In this document: positions 34,608 through 44,034 of the stretch, piece after piece
How the letters are laid out: every line of letters starts with the position of its first letter
Numbering within the stretch: the first letter of the stretch is position 1
Source: CAYJGJ01 sp964367585
GTDB taxonomy: Bacteria > Bacillota > Clostridia > Peptostreptococcales > Anaerovoracaceae
Length of the DNA: 64,000 bases
Direction: 5' to 3'
Assembly: GCA_964367585.1 (NCBI GenBank)
Contig: CAYIYH010000001.1
Location: 496,001-560,000 of the forward strand
Program-made: the position numbers and the translations under genes
Notes under the pieces: model-generated
What the model was told of the DNA's origin: nothing
Database searches by the model: none
Seen by the model: the letters and a program-made list of their open reading frames with translations, nothing else

Positions 34608-35954
34608 TTATCTTGTTTTCAATAACGATTCCAACTTGTCTAAAGCAGAAAGAAGACTCAGAATCATTACTCTGTCTCCCGGCATTATTTTGTCCGCACC
34701 TGTTGGAATTATTACGGAGGATCCTCTATGTATCGCCACAATTAGCACTCCATCTGGCAATGTAAGATCATTCAGCATAACATTAGTAAGCTCCATATTT
34801 GGTGTAGCTAAAATTTCCATAATCTCTGCTTGTCCTTGGATAAGCTGCGAAGAGATGACCTGCTTTGACCCTTGGATATGTCTAAGCACATTACTACATA
34901 CAATATCTAGAGGATTTAAAACCATGTCAATTCCGATTTTTTCTATGAGAGAAGCGTAAATATCACGGCTGATTTTAGAAATAACATCGGGAACCCCAAG
35001 TTGTTTTGCCGAAAGTGCTAGAAGTAAATTTTCCTCGTCAAACCCCGTGGTTGTAATAAATGCATCCATTTCAGAAATATTTTCTTCCTCAAGCATGTCT
35101 ACGTCCGTGCCATTTGCATTTAGAATCATTACATTCTCTAGATGTGTGGACAAATAGTGACATCTTTCTTTGTTTAACTCTATCAATTTTACTGATGTAC
35201 CGAAGTCTGATAACTTTTGTGCAAGGAAAAATCCTGTATTTCCCCCACCTACAATCATAACCTTTTGTAGGTTAGTGTATTTTCCCCTTTCATGGACCTT
35301 TTTATTCAGTGCCGCAATCGGTTCTTTCTCGCCTACGACATATATTAAGTCGCTTTTTTCTAAAACAGTAGCCCCATGAGGGATTATTATCTTACCATTT
35401 CTTGAGACAGCGACTATTAGCATTCCTGGTAACAAGTCTCGAACATTACTTATAGATAGGTCTTTGAGTTTAGGCAGTTTATTTAGATTGCACTCAATTA
35501 ATGAAATTTTTCCTGTAGAAAAAATTCCATTACTGAGAGAATATTTTTCGACAAGGTGTTTATATATCTCAATCGTCAAGGCTAAATCAGGATTAACTAT
35601 ATAATCAATACCAAAGGTTTCTTTGATTAGGTTATACTGATCGATATGCTCCGGAACTCGGACTCGTGCAATTACATTTTTACACCCTAGTTTCTTCGCA
35701 AACGCTGCAATTACCATATTAGTCTCGTCGGAACTCGTCGTCGCAAGCAGAAAATCAAAGTTTTCTATTTTTATTTGTTTAAGAACTTTTGTATTCTTTG
35801 CGTCTCCTGCTATAGTCATGACATCGAGGTAACTCGATAGCTTTTCTAGTTTTAATTCTTCTTTGTCTATAAGCGTGATATCACAGTCTCCTCCGAGTAA
35901 CGCCTCCGTAATGCGAAGTCCTAATTTCCCTGCTCCTACGATAGCTATTTTCAT
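34608..35954 (-). CDS. trkA: Trk potassium uptake regulatory subunit TrkA
   Basis: Cytoplasmic gating subunit with two RCK modules, each a Rossmann fold that binds NAD(H)/nucleotide plus a TrkA_C domain. The first begins MKIAIVGAGKLGLRI; the second VMIVGGGNTGFFLAQKL at about residue 230. The ATG at 35954 was chosen instead of 36005 because AGGAGA precedes it by five bases and the Rossmann strand starts at once. It gives 448 residues, the normal double-domain size. It serves two TrkH proteins in the same operon. Confidence 0.95.
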   Translation of the reverse strand: MKIAIVGAGKLGLRITEALLGGDCDITLIDKEELKLEKLSSYLDVMTIAGDAKNTKVLKQIKIENFDFLLATTSSDETNMVIAAFAKKLGCKNVIARVRVPEHIDQYNLIKETFGIDYIVNPDLALTIEIYKHLVEKYSLSNGIFSTGKISLIECNLNKLPKLKDLSISNVRDLLPGMLIVAVSRNGKIIIPHGATVLEKSDLIYVVGEKEPIAALNKKVHERGKYTNLQKVMIVGGGNTGFFLAQKLSDFGTSVKLIELNKERCHYLSTHLENVMILNANGTDVDMLEEENISEMDAFITTTGFDEENLLLALSAKQLGVPDVISKISRDIYASLIEKIGIDMVLNPLDIVCSNVLRHIQGSKQVISSQLIQGQAEIMEILATPNMELTNVMLNDLTLPDGVLIVAIHRGSSVIIPTGADKIMPGDRVMILSLLSALDKLESLLKTR

Positions 35955-35976
35955 ATTCGTCTCCTGTTTATTCCTT

Positions 35977-36038
35977 AAAAATACCCCAACATTGATTATA
36001 ATCACGTTTGCAACTATAACCGATACTAGGGTATTTTT
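35977..36038 (-). terminator. Weak terminator-like stem just before trkA
   Basis: AAAATACCC pairs with GGGTATTTTT across a loop of over 40 bases, with a T-run on the minus strand directly before the trkA ribosome site. It could end ppdK transcripts or attenuate trkA. Confidence 0.35.
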
Positions 36039-36128
36039 ATTTATTGTTCATACATTTTTATAATAGTGCACGGATAGGACACCCTAATTTCCTCATTTTG
36101 AATATCCGTAAACTTTTTCATTCAAAAG

Positions 36129-38747
36129 TTATCCTTTTATTGAGGCTTGTGCAGCAGCAAGTCTAGCTATTGGAACTCTAAATGGTGAACAAGATACGTA
36201 TTCGAGGCCTGCTTTGTCAAAGAATTCCACGCTCGATGGATCTCCACCATGCTCTCCACAGACACCCAATTTTAAATCAGGTCGAGCAGAACGTCCTTTA
36301 GCACATGCCATGTCGACTAGTTGTCCTACTCCGCTTACATCTAATCTTGCAAATGGGTCAGATTCGAATATCTTAGCTTTGTAGTATTCATCTAAGAATT
36401 TACCGGCATCATCACGTGAAAATCCATAAGTCATTTGTGTTAAATCATTCGTACCAAACGAGAAAAACTCCGCTTCTGCTGCGATTTCATCCGCAAGAAG
36501 TGCGGCACGAGGGATTTCTATCATAGTACCAACTAAATATTTAATCGTTGAGTTCTTTTCTTTTTTCACTTTTTCGGCGGTTTCAATCACGACATCTTTT
36601 ACGAATTTGAGTTCTTTTCTGTCGCCTGTCAGCGGTATCATCAATTCCGGAACGATATTATATCCCTTTTCAGAAGCTACCTCTATTGCAGCTTCCATAA
36701 TTGCTCTCGTTTGCATTCTTGCAATTTCTGGATATGTAACTGCAAGTCGACATCCTCTGTGTCCCATCATCGGGTTAAATTCATGCAAAGACTCGCATGT
36801 TTCTTTTACTTTTTGTACTGTTAACCCCATGTTTTTTGCTAGTGATACAATGTCTTCTTCATCTGTAGGCAAGAATTCGTGCAAAGGTGGATCTAAGTAA
36901 CGAACTGTCATAGGCTTGTCTTGTAATTCCTCATACATCGCCTTGAAGTCTGACTTTTGGAACTCTATTAGTTCATTTAAAGCAGCTTCTCTTGCCTCTG
37001 TAGTTTCAGACAAAATCATCTTTCTGATTTTTGGAATTCTATCCGCCTCAAAGAACATGTGCTCAGTTCGGCAAAGTCCAATCCCCTCCGCACCTAATTC
37101 AATCGCTCGTTTGGTATCGGCAGGCGTGTCAGCATTGGTTCTTATTTTTAATCTTCTATGCTCATCAGCCCATTTCATAATAGTATCGAAATTACCTGTT
37201 ATTGTATTTTCAGTAGTCTTCATATCTCCTAGATAGATCTTTCCAGTACTTCCATCGAGTGAAATGTATTCCCCCTCTTTTACTCGAACTCCACCTAGTT
37301 CAAAATATTTTTCTGCTTCATTGATTACTAATTCAGAACACCCAGATACACATGCTTTACCCATGCCTCTTGCTACTACTGCCGCATGAGAAGTTGTTCC
37401 ACCACGAGCCGTCAAGAAACCTTGTGACGCATGCATTCCTTCTATATCTTCAGGAGAAGTTTCGGTTCTTACTAATATTAATCTTTCTTTTCTTGCTCCT
37501 GCAGCTTTTGCTTCTTCCGCAGTAAAATATACTTTACCAGCAGCAGCACCTGGAGATGCCGCAAGTGCCGAACCGATAGGAGTTGTTTCTTTTAACGCCT
37601 TTTCGTCAAATGTAGGATGTAATAATTGGTCTAGTGATTTTGCATCTATACGAGATAATGCTATTTTAGGTGTAATCTTACCTTCATCAACCAAGTCGCA
37701 AGCTATTTTTAATGCTGCAGGTGCTGTCCTCTTACCGTTTCTTGTTTGAAGAAAATATAACTTTCTGTCTTCTATTGTAAATTCCATGTCTTGCATATCT
37801 GCATAATGGTCTTCTAACTTATTCGCTATAGACATGAACTGTTCGTAACACTCAGGCATATCTTCTTGTAACTTTGTTATCGGTTGAGGCGTACGAATAC
37901 CTGCAACGACGTCTTCTCCTTGCGCATTTATTAGATATTCTCCGTATATTAACTTTTCGCCTGTCGCTGGGTTTCTAGTAAAAGCAACCCCCGTTCCGGA
38001 AGTATCTCCCATGTTTCCAAATACCATCGCTTGAATATTTACTGCTGTACCCCAGTCCCCTGGAATATCATTCATTCTTCTGTAAACTATCGCTCGATGA
38101 TTGTTCCATGAGCGGAATACCGCCTTGATCGCTTCCATCAATTGAACACTTGGATCTTGCGGAAAGTCTTCGCCTTTTTTCTCTTTGTATACCGCTTTGA
38201 ATTTTACGATGAGTTCTTTTAGATGCTCTGCGCTTAACTCATTGTCAAAATTCACATTTTTTTCTTTTTTTAGATCATCGAGAATTTCTTCAAAAAATGA
38301 TTTGCCAATATCCATTACTACATCAGAAAACATTTGAATAAATCGTCTATATGAGTCGTACGCAAATCTAGGGTTTTGTGATTTACTTGCAAAACCTTCT
38401 ACCGATATATCATTTAACCCAAGGTTTAATATAGTATCCATCATTCCAGGCATAGATGCTCTTGCACCACTCCTAACAGACACCAACAATGGATCTTTTT
38501 CATCACCAAAAGATTTCCCCTGCAACTTTTCCAGATCGGCTACAGCATCAAAAATCTGCTTTTTAATCTCTTCTGTAATTGTCTCTCCTTGATCGTAGTA
38601 ATCATTACATGCACTAGTAGTTACAGTAAACCCTTGTGGAATAGGAAGACCAAGTCCTGTCATTTCCGCCAAGTTTGCACCTTTTCCGCCTAATAGTTCT
38701 CCCATCTTAGCATTACCTTCACTAAATGCATAAACCCATTTTGTCAT
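36129..38747 (-). CDS. ppdK: Pyruvate, phosphate dikinase
   Basis: Interconverts pyruvate, ATP and Pi with PEP, AMP and PPi. The 872 residues hold the N-terminal ATP-grasp domain (KWVYAFSEGNAKMGELLGGKGANLAEM split over residues 3-29), the central swivelling domain with catalytic His in GGTTSHAAVVARGMG near 455, and the C-terminal PEP/pyruvate barrel (GLCRTEHMFF, SFGTNDLTQMTYGFSRDD, and the catalytic Cys in KLGVCGEHGGDP). Single gene with AAAGGAGT site. In anaerobes it saves ATP by using PPi. Fits the ApgM-type glycolysis in this window. Confidence 0.98.
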   Translation of the reverse strand: MTKWVYAFSEGNAKMGELLGGKGANLAEMTGLGLPIPQGFTVTTSACNDYYDQGETITEEIKKQIFDAVADLEKLQGKSFGDEKDPLLVSVRSGARASMPGMMDTILNLGLNDISVEGFASKSQNPRFAYDSYRRFIQMFSDVVMDIGKSFFEEILDDLKKEKNVNFDNELSAEHLKELIVKFKAVYKEKKGEDFPQDPSVQLMEAIKAVFRSWNNHRAIVYRRMNDIPGDWGTAVNIQAMVFGNMGDTSGTGVAFTRNPATGEKLIYGEYLINAQGEDVVAGIRTPQPITKLQEDMPECYEQFMSIANKLEDHYADMQDMEFTIEDRKLYFLQTRNGKRTAPAALKIACDLVDEGKITPKIALSRIDAKSLDQLLHPTFDEKALKETTPIGSALAASPGAAAGKVYFTAEEAKAAGARKERLILVRTETSPEDIEGMHASQGFLTARGGTTSHAAVVARGMGKACVSGCSELVINEAEKYFELGGVRVKEGEYISLDGSTGKIYLGDMKTTENTITGNFDTIMKWADEHRRLKIRTNADTPADTKRAIELGAEGIGLCRTEHMFFEADRIPKIRKMILSETTEAREAALNELIEFQKSDFKAMYEELQDKPMTVRYLDPPLHEFLPTDEEDIVSLAKNMGLTVQKVKETCESLHEFNPMMGHRGCRLAVTYPEIARMQTRAIMEAAIEVASEKGYNIVPELMIPLTGDRKELKFVKDVVIETAEKVKKEKNSTIKYLVGTMIEIPRAALLADEIAAEAEFFSFGTNDLTQMTYGFSRDDAGKFLDEYYKAKIFESDPFARLDVSGVGQLVDMACAKGRSARPDLKLGVCGEHGGDPSSVEFFDKAGLEYVSCSPFRVPIARLAAAQASIKG

Positions 38748-38850
38748 TTTACGACTCCTTTTATTATTTTTAATACTCTTTTTTAAAAAATAACAGTTAA
38801 GGCAAACTTCAATTTTATCATGAAATTGTATAACCTTAACATCATATAAT

Positions 38851-38877
38851 ATTATAATTATTGCATATAAGTGTCAA
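38851..38877 (-). promoter_or_regulatory. Probable ppdK promoter
   Basis: TTGACA (38872-38877) with TATAAT (38851-38856) after 15 bases, shorter than ideal; TAATAT three bases further gives 18. The region is followed by a small CAATTT/AAATTG hairpin in the leader. Confidence 0.5.
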
Positions 38878-38945
38878 CATTTTTTTGGAGAAATATCAAT
38901 AAATATCAGCCTTCAAAACGACTTAAATTAAATGCAATATCACAA

Positions 38946-39794
38946 CTATTCATCAAACATCTTTCTCCTCTTGGTGGAAAGCCTAAACATGTCTTTCATG
39001 CCATCAATATCCCCATCACTGATATGGCTTCTCAACTCACTTAGGTTTGCAATGAAAGAATCTATTTCATCGCAAAGTATCTCTTTATTCCACATAAATA
39101 ACTCACTCCATAGATTTTCATCGATTTTTGCAATTCTTGTCAAGTCTTTGAAACTGTCTCCGCTATATTTTTGTAAATTATCATCACTATTTGCCGTCAT
39201 AAGACTTACTGCGATTGCGTGTGTTAATTGACTCAAATAACCAACCATCCGGTCATGTTCCGAAACTGTAAGTTTAGATATACTCGTAAATCCTAATGTA
39301 TATGCGAGGCGTCTTATAGCATCTTCTCCTCGCTCCGTGTTTTTATGAGTAGGAACGAGTATAATGTTTGCATCTCTAAAGATTGAGCTGTCTGCATGTT
39401 TTACGCCCAAGGTTTCTTTTCCTCTCATCGGATGGGATGAGTAAAATTCAATTCCATAAGGTTCAAACACACTTTGCACTTCCTCGACAATTCCCTGTTT
39501 CACACCGCATACATCTGTTATTACTGCATTTTTATTGATATGCTGAGCATACTTTTTTACCCAATCAATTAATGCACCAGGATATAGGCACAAAATTATC
39601 ATATCGCTTTTTTGAAGAAAATCGTTGAAGTCATCTATTGCACCATCCGAAATGAAACCTTTTTCCAAGGCATAGTCAATGCTTTCTTGCAAAATGTCAA
39701 TACCATAAACAGTATTCCCTGCACGCCTCAATCCCATGGCATAACTGCCACCTAGAATTCCAACACCTACTATTGTAATTGTCTTATTTTTCAT
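38946..39794 (-). CDS. tyrA: Prephenate dehydrogenase (TyrA)
   Basis: NAD-dependent step to 4-hydroxyphenylpyruvate in tyrosine synthesis. The Rossmann motif is ITIVGVGILGGSYAMGLRR (residues 5-23). SSHPMRGKETLGV and the catalytic His region (LTHAIAVSLM) are present. At 282 residues it has no C-terminal ACT or fused chorismate mutase domain. No other aromatic amino-acid genes are adjacent. It lies 64 bases after the SDR gene and could be cotranscribed. Confidence 0.9.
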   Translation of the reverse strand: MKNKTITIVGVGILGGSYAMGLRRAGNTVYGIDILQESIDYALEKGFISDGAIDDFNDFLQKSDMIILCLYPGALIDWVKKYAQHINKNAVITDVCGVKQGIVEEVQSVFEPYGIEFYSSHPMRGKETLGVKHADSSIFRDANIILVPTHKNTERGEDAIRRLAYTLGFTSISKLTVSEHDRMVGYLSQLTHAIAVSLMTANSDDNLQKYSGDSFKDLTRIAKIDENLWSELFMWNKEILCDEIDSFIANLSELRSHISDGDIDGMKDMFRLSTKRRKMFDE

Positions 39795-39858
39795 CTGTAA
39801 CTTCCTCTTCTTCTCTTCTATTTCATTATTTAATCGTTACCCGTGACAAAGATTATGC

Positions 39859-40671
39859 TCATAATGAGTGACCACCCGACACCTTAATCACTTGCCCCGT
39901 AATTGCACTTGCTTTATCACTCGCAAGAAAAAGGATTGCTTCTGCAATTTCTTTTGGATATATAAGCCTACCAATCGGAATATCCGGGACAACTGCCTTT
40001 TCGAGTGCTTCATCAATCCAGCCTGTCTGTGTCGGACCGGGTGCAACACAATTTACCGTAATGCCGTATTTGCCGACCTCCATTGCAATACTGCGTGTGA
40101 AAGCTTCTGTTGTAGCCTTGCTTCCTCCATAAGTAACTTGATGTAGCATAACCTGTGCGGCATCTGTGGATAAATTGACTATTCTGCCACCGTTCTTTTG
40201 CCTTTTTACAAACTCGGCTATCATAAGAAGTGTTCCTCGCACATTGACAGCAAAGGTATCATCTATAACTTTTTGATTAAGAGTTTCTATCGTATCGTTT
40301 CCATAAGGGTCAGCCTCTGTTGCGTTATTAACCAAAATATCCACTGCGCCAAAGCGTTCTTCTATTTTATCAAATGTATACTTTATGCTGTCCTCATTTG
40401 AAATATCTCCCTCAATTACGATGAAATCGGCGTTGAGTTCACTAAGGCGTTCTTCAACAAAAGAGGTATCTCCGCTGTTAGCTTTGAAATAACGGTCTAA
40501 CCCCATATTGCCCACTTTAGCATCATCATAGGGTTGTGGTATTTTCTTGTATAATATAGCAATTTTCGCTTTCTGCTCTGCAAAGAGTAGGGCTGTTGAC
40601 GCACCTATTCCCTCCGGATTATTTGCACCTGTTATCAGCACCACTTTATTTTCTAATCCGTAATTTACCAT
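39859..40671 (-). CDS. Short-chain dehydrogenase/reductase (SDR)
   Basis: NAD(P)-dependent oxidoreductase of 270 residues. The classic fold is clear: VVLITGANNPEGIGASTA with the nucleotide Gly motif, LVNNATEAD, the catalytic Tyr-x3-Lys in TYGGSK, and VAPGPTQTGW. The insertion after the first strand (KKIPQPYDDAK ... RYFKANSGD) is longer than in FabG and resembles SDRs listed as 3-oxoacyl-ACP-like. Start ATG at 40671 with GGAGGG seven bases before. Substrate unknown. Base composition looks somewhat more GC-rich than neighbours, and a repeat with strong stems lies in its leader, so transfer is possible. Confidence 0.88.
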   Translation of the reverse strand: MVNYGLENKVVLITGANNPEGIGASTALLFAEQKAKIAILYKKIPQPYDDAKVGNMGLDRYFKANSGDTSFVEERLSELNADFIVIEGDISNEDSIKYTFDKIEERFGAVDILVNNATEADPYGNDTIETLNQKVIDDTFAVNVRGTLLMIAEFVKRQKNGGRIVNLSTDAAQVMLHQVTYGGSKATTEAFTRSIAMEVGKYGITVNCVAPGPTQTGWIDEALEKAVVPDIPIGRLIYPKEIAEAILFLASDKASAITGQVIKVSGGHSL

Positions 40672-40692
40672 TACATTCCCTCCATTCATTAT

Positions 40693-40739
40693 ATAAATAA
40701 CCCCATTCTGTGCAATTTGTATTTAGACGGGTTATTTAT
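40693..40739. repeat. Inverted repeat in the SDR leader
   Basis: ATAAATAACCC (40693-40703) and GGGTTATTTAT (40729-40739) are perfect inverted copies around 25 bases. On the minus strand this hairpin lies 22 bases before the SDR start and could act as an attenuator. Confidence 0.6.
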
Positions 40740-40780
40740 CGTTCTACCTGCTCTTGCTGCACAAGATGGCAGGTTTATAT
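40730..40780. repeat. Dispersed repeat, copy A
   Basis: A 51-base element starting GGTTATTTATCG and ending GGCAGGTTTATAT. A second copy at 43956-44006 differs at six of 51 positions. The centre has CTTG-CAAG and CCTGC-GCAGG stems. Copy A lies between the divergent SDR and thiolase genes. Confidence 0.75.
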
Positions 40781-40798
40781 TAGCCGAGCTAATATAAA
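40774..40798. repeat. Perfect hairpin beside repeat copy A
   Basis: TTTATATTAGC and GCTAATATAAA pair over 11 bp with the three-base loop CGA. It joins the right end of repeat A and has no counterpart at copy B. The remaining part of 40799-41068 holds the thiolase promoter and leader. Confidence 0.65.
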
Positions 40799-40918
40799 TA
40801 ACTACTTTCAATATATATCATTATCTTATCAAAACGGTCAATACCGTTCCTGTGTATATTTTTTCGTGACAAAATTACAAAAATAATGGACAAAATTAAA
40901 GAAAACTGAATACTACAC

Positions 40919-40946
40919 TTGACATTTTTAAATACACTGATAAAAT
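40919..40946 (+). promoter_or_regulatory. Promoter of the thiolase gene
   Basis: TTGACA (40919-40924), 16 bases, TAAAAT (40941-40946). The leader before the ATG is about 115 bases, with no recognised element. Confidence 0.75.
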
Positions 40947-41068
40947 ATAGGTTGTAAGAAAGTGACTTGTTTGAACTTTCTGATTTTTATTTAATCTGGT
41001 TATGTGAGACTTATAGCGCTAAATTTAGATTATTCTAGTAAAATTACTTAAAAATAGGAGGAAATGTA

Positions 41069-42247
41069 ATGAAAGAAGTTGTTATAGTAAGTGCGGTTAG
41101 AACGCCAATTGGTAGTTACGGTGGAACACTGAAAGATTTTTCTGCGAGAAAATTAGGTGCTCTAACAGTTAAAAAGGCAATCGAGAGAGCTGGAATATCT
41201 CCAGATATTATCGACGAGGTAATATTAGGATGCGTATTACAAGGCGGCCTTGGACAAAATATTGCAAGACAAATATCTGTGGATGCAGGCATACCGCAAG
41301 AAGTTCCTTCTATGACAATTAACAAAGTATGTGGATCAGGACTAAGAACAGTTGCACTCGCTGCTCAAATGATCAAAGCAGGCGATGCAGATGTAATAAT
41401 AGCAGGTGGTACAGAAAGCATGTCTCAAGCTGGATATGTAGTTCCAGCTGTAAGATGGGGAGCACGCATGGGAAATACTCCGATGTTAGACGTTATGATT
41501 AACGACGGATTAACTGATGCATTTAATGATTATCACATGGGAATCACTGCAGAAAATATAGCGGAACAATGGAATTTAACAAGAGAACAATTAGATGAAT
41601 TTGCTGTAAAATCACAAAACAAAGCAGAGGCAGCGGTCAAAGCAGGTAAATTTGTAGACGAAATTGTTCCAGTAGAAATCCCGCAAAGAAAAGGTGATCC
41701 AATCGTATTTGACACTGACGAATATCCTAAATTCGGAACTACTATTGAAAAAGCTGCAAAATTAAAGCCAGCTTTCAAAAAAGATGGTGTAGTTACTGCT
41801 GCAAATGCATCTGGTCTTAACGATGGAGCGTGTGCATTAGTAGTAATGTCTAAAGAAAAAGCTGATGAGCTAGGATTAACATATTTATGTAAAGTTAAAT
41901 CTTACGCTTCTGCTGGATGCGATCCTAAGATTATGGGAATCGGCCCTGTTCCTGCTACAAACAAAGCTCTTGAAAAAGCAGGATTAACAATGAAAGATAT
42001 CGACCTAATCGAGGCAAATGAAGCATTTGCAGCACAATCGCTTGCAGTAGGAAGCGATTTAGGAATCGACGAAGCTAAGCTAAATGTAAATGGTGGTGCG
42101 ATAGCGCTTGGTCACCCTATCGGAGCGTCTGGTGCTAGAGTACTAATATCTCTTATATACGAAATGAAAAAAAGAGGAGATAAAACAGGCCTTGCTACAC
42201 TTTGTATCGGTGGAGGGCAAGGAACAGCACTCATAGTTGAAATGTAA
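41069..42247 (+). CDS. thl: Acetyl-CoA acetyltransferase (thiolase)
   Basis: Condenses two acetyl-CoA to acetoacetyl-CoA, or runs in reverse, in butyrate-type fermentation. The three catalytic residues are Cys88 (NKVCGSGLR), His349 (GGAIALGHPIGASGAR) and Cys379 (TLCIGGGQGTA). Length 392 is standard. It is a single gene with AGGAGG site and terminator; the other butyrate genes are not in this window. The codon use is biased to frequent codons, suggesting high expression. Confidence 0.97.
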   Translation: MKEVVIVSAVRTPIGSYGGTLKDFSARKLGALTVKKAIERAGISPDIIDEVILGCVLQGGLGQNIARQISVDAGIPQEVPSMTINKVCGSGLRTVALAAQMIKAGDADVIIAGGTESMSQAGYVVPAVRWGARMGNTPMLDVMINDGLTDAFNDYHMGITAENIAEQWNLTREQLDEFAVKSQNKAEAAVKAGKFVDEIVPVEIPQRKGDPIVFDTDEYPKFGTTIEKAAKLKPAFKKDGVVTAANASGLNDGACALVVMSKEKADELGLTYLCKVKSYASAGCDPKIMGIGPVPATNKALEKAGLTMKDIDLIEANEAFAAQSLAVGSDLGIDEAKLNVNGGAIALGHPIGASGARVLISLIYEMKKRGDKTGLATLCIGGGQGTALIVEM

Positions 42248-42263
42248 ATCCCCCACTTAGTTT

Positions 42264-42300
42264 AAAAAAGCAGGCGTTCATGGGACTCCTGCTTTTTTTA
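42264..42300 (+). terminator. Terminator after the thiolase gene
   Basis: AAAAAAGCAGG (42264-42274) pairs with CCTGCTTTTTT (from 42288) around a 13-base loop, followed by a T-run. A clear intrinsic terminator. Confidence 0.88.
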
Positions 42301-42386
42301 TTATCGATTCCATGCAATTTCCATTATTGTCTATAAATCTCGTTATTGTTGGACTTTTCTATCAAACTTGCTACGCTCTATTTTTC

Positions 42387-43772
42387 CTAGTTTTCATCTT
42401 TTGTATACAACCTTGCTCTACGAATGCCTATTCTTTCCTTCTCTTTCTTTATAAAAATCAATGAAAAGACGATAAGGCTTCCGATTAGAAAAATCCAGCT
42501 AAATGGAAAAGCGTAATAAACCCATACTACATCCACCGTACTTGTATCGATCAACTCCATGCATAAAAGCCTTATACCACATATTGTTACAAGATTAATT
42601 ATTACAGAAGACATGACTTTCCCGTATCCTCTTAGTGCCCCCATTATTACGTCCGATACCCCATACATCCAGTAAAAAGTTAACATTATTCTCATGCGTC
42701 TAATCGCCTGCTCCACTACATCAATTTTCCCATTGTATAATTCCACTATTTGCGAATCAAAAGCAAATATAAAGGCAGTTTCAACTACTTCAACTGCAAC
42801 CACACATATGAAACATGTGTACATAATTTTTTTAATTTTTCCGTAATTACCTTCTCCAACACTCTGCGCGACGAATGTCTGTGCGGCTTGCGGAAAAGCA
42901 TTCATAGTCAGTAGGACAAATCCCTCAATATTAGTAGATATCGAGCTACCTGCAATTGTTGCACTGCTGTAAGTATTTATTGAACTTTGAATAGATATAT
43001 CGGCTATACTGTACAGACTACCTTGTATTCCAGCAGGAATTCCGATACGTAAAAATTTGCGGAAATAACTTTTATCAAAGGTTAATTTTTTCCATGAAAA
43101 TTGAAGGCCTCCTTCTATTCTCGAAAGATATCTCAAGGATAAAGCCGCTGAGACAGCATGGCTGAAAACAGTTGCAATTGCAACGCCTGCAGTTCCAAGT
43201 TCAAAAAATATTACTAGTATACAGTTGAGAATAACATTCATTATTCCGCTGATAGAAAGAAATATTAAAGGTCGCTTCGTGTCTTTTGTGGCTCTTAACG
43301 CTGCTGCACTATAGTTGTATATCATCTGGAAAGGCGTTCCCAAAAAATATATCCTTAGATACGTCATTGCAAGAGGTCTTATGTCCTCAGGAGAGTTGAC
43401 AATTTCAAGGAATAATTCCGATGCGGATATTCCGATTATAGCAGTAATAACTCCTCCCACAATCGCCATGACTATAGAAGTATGGAAAGCTCTTGAAATT
43501 TCGTCATTTGGTCTTTGCGCACCTAACAGTTGAGCGATTACAACATTTATACCGATCGATATTCCTATTAATATGTTTAAAAATAAAAATATCGTGGAAG
43601 TTGTACTACCCACGGCTGCAAGTCCCTCATGACCGGAGAATCTACCTACGATGGCCATATCTATTGAATTAAATGTTAATTGCAATATATTAGTAGCCAT
43701 AATTGGTATGGCAAAACTTAATATTTGCCCAAACATCATTTTTTTTGAAGGTGTGTCTTTCGAATTCAACAT
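42387..43772 (-). CDS. MATE family efflux transporter
   Basis: Multidrug/Na+ or H+ antiporter of 461 residues with 12 helices in two similar halves. Typical: FAIPIMATNILQLTFNSIDMAIVGRFSG at residues 15-42 (read in pieces), and the second-half GIPAGIQGSLYSIADISIQ and NAFPQAAQTFVAQSVGEGNYGK. It belongs to the DinF/NorM-like group common in clostridia. It begins 262 bases from the two-component regulator on the other strand; repeat copy B lies between. Confidence 0.93.
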   Translation of the reverse strand: MLNSKDTPSKKMMFGQILSFAIPIMATNILQLTFNSIDMAIVGRFSGHEGLAAVGSTTSTIFLFLNILIGISIGINVVIAQLLGAQRPNDEISRAFHTSIVMAIVGGVITAIIGISASELFLEIVNSPEDIRPLAMTYLRIYFLGTPFQMIYNYSAAALRATKDTKRPLIFLSISGIMNVILNCILVIFFELGTAGVAIATVFSHAVSAALSLRYLSRIEGGLQFSWKKLTFDKSYFRKFLRIGIPAGIQGSLYSIADISIQSSINTYSSATIAGSSISTNIEGFVLLTMNAFPQAAQTFVAQSVGEGNYGKIKKIMYTCFICVVAVEVVETAFIFAFDSQIVELYNGKIDVVEQAIRRMRIMLTFYWMYGVSDVIMGALRGYGKVMSSVIINLVTICGIRLLCMELIDTSTVDVVWVYYAFPFSWIFLIGSLIVFSLIFIKKEKERIGIRRARLYTKDEN

Positions 43773-43955
43773 ATTATCTTCTTCTTTTTTTCTTTCTCCT
43801 ATACTTCAACTTCTCTGAAAATTATAATACATTCTTATATTAATGTAAATTCATTTATTTCTGTTTTTATCCTATTCTTTTTTTATTCGATTTCTTTAAT
43901 CTACTTTTAATGAAAAAATGTTATAATATAAGTAACCACATAAATACAGAAGAGA

Positions 43956-44006
43956 GGTTATTTATCGGTCTACTCGCCCTTGCTGCGCAAGATGGCAGAT
44001 TTATAT
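43956..44006. repeat. Dispersed repeat, copy B
   Basis: A 51-base element with 45 positions equal to copy A at 40730-40780. Its inner stem is CTTGC-GCAAG; the outer stem of copy A is lost. It lies only 28 bases before the response regulator start. Confidence 0.75.
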
Positions 44007-44034
44007 ACAATATTTCATGCAGAAAGGAAGGACT

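Noticed and set aside
35977..36038. Riboswitch upstream of trkA, for example for c-di-AMP
   Set aside because: The region is about 60 bases with one weak stem; the conserved ydaO core is absent.
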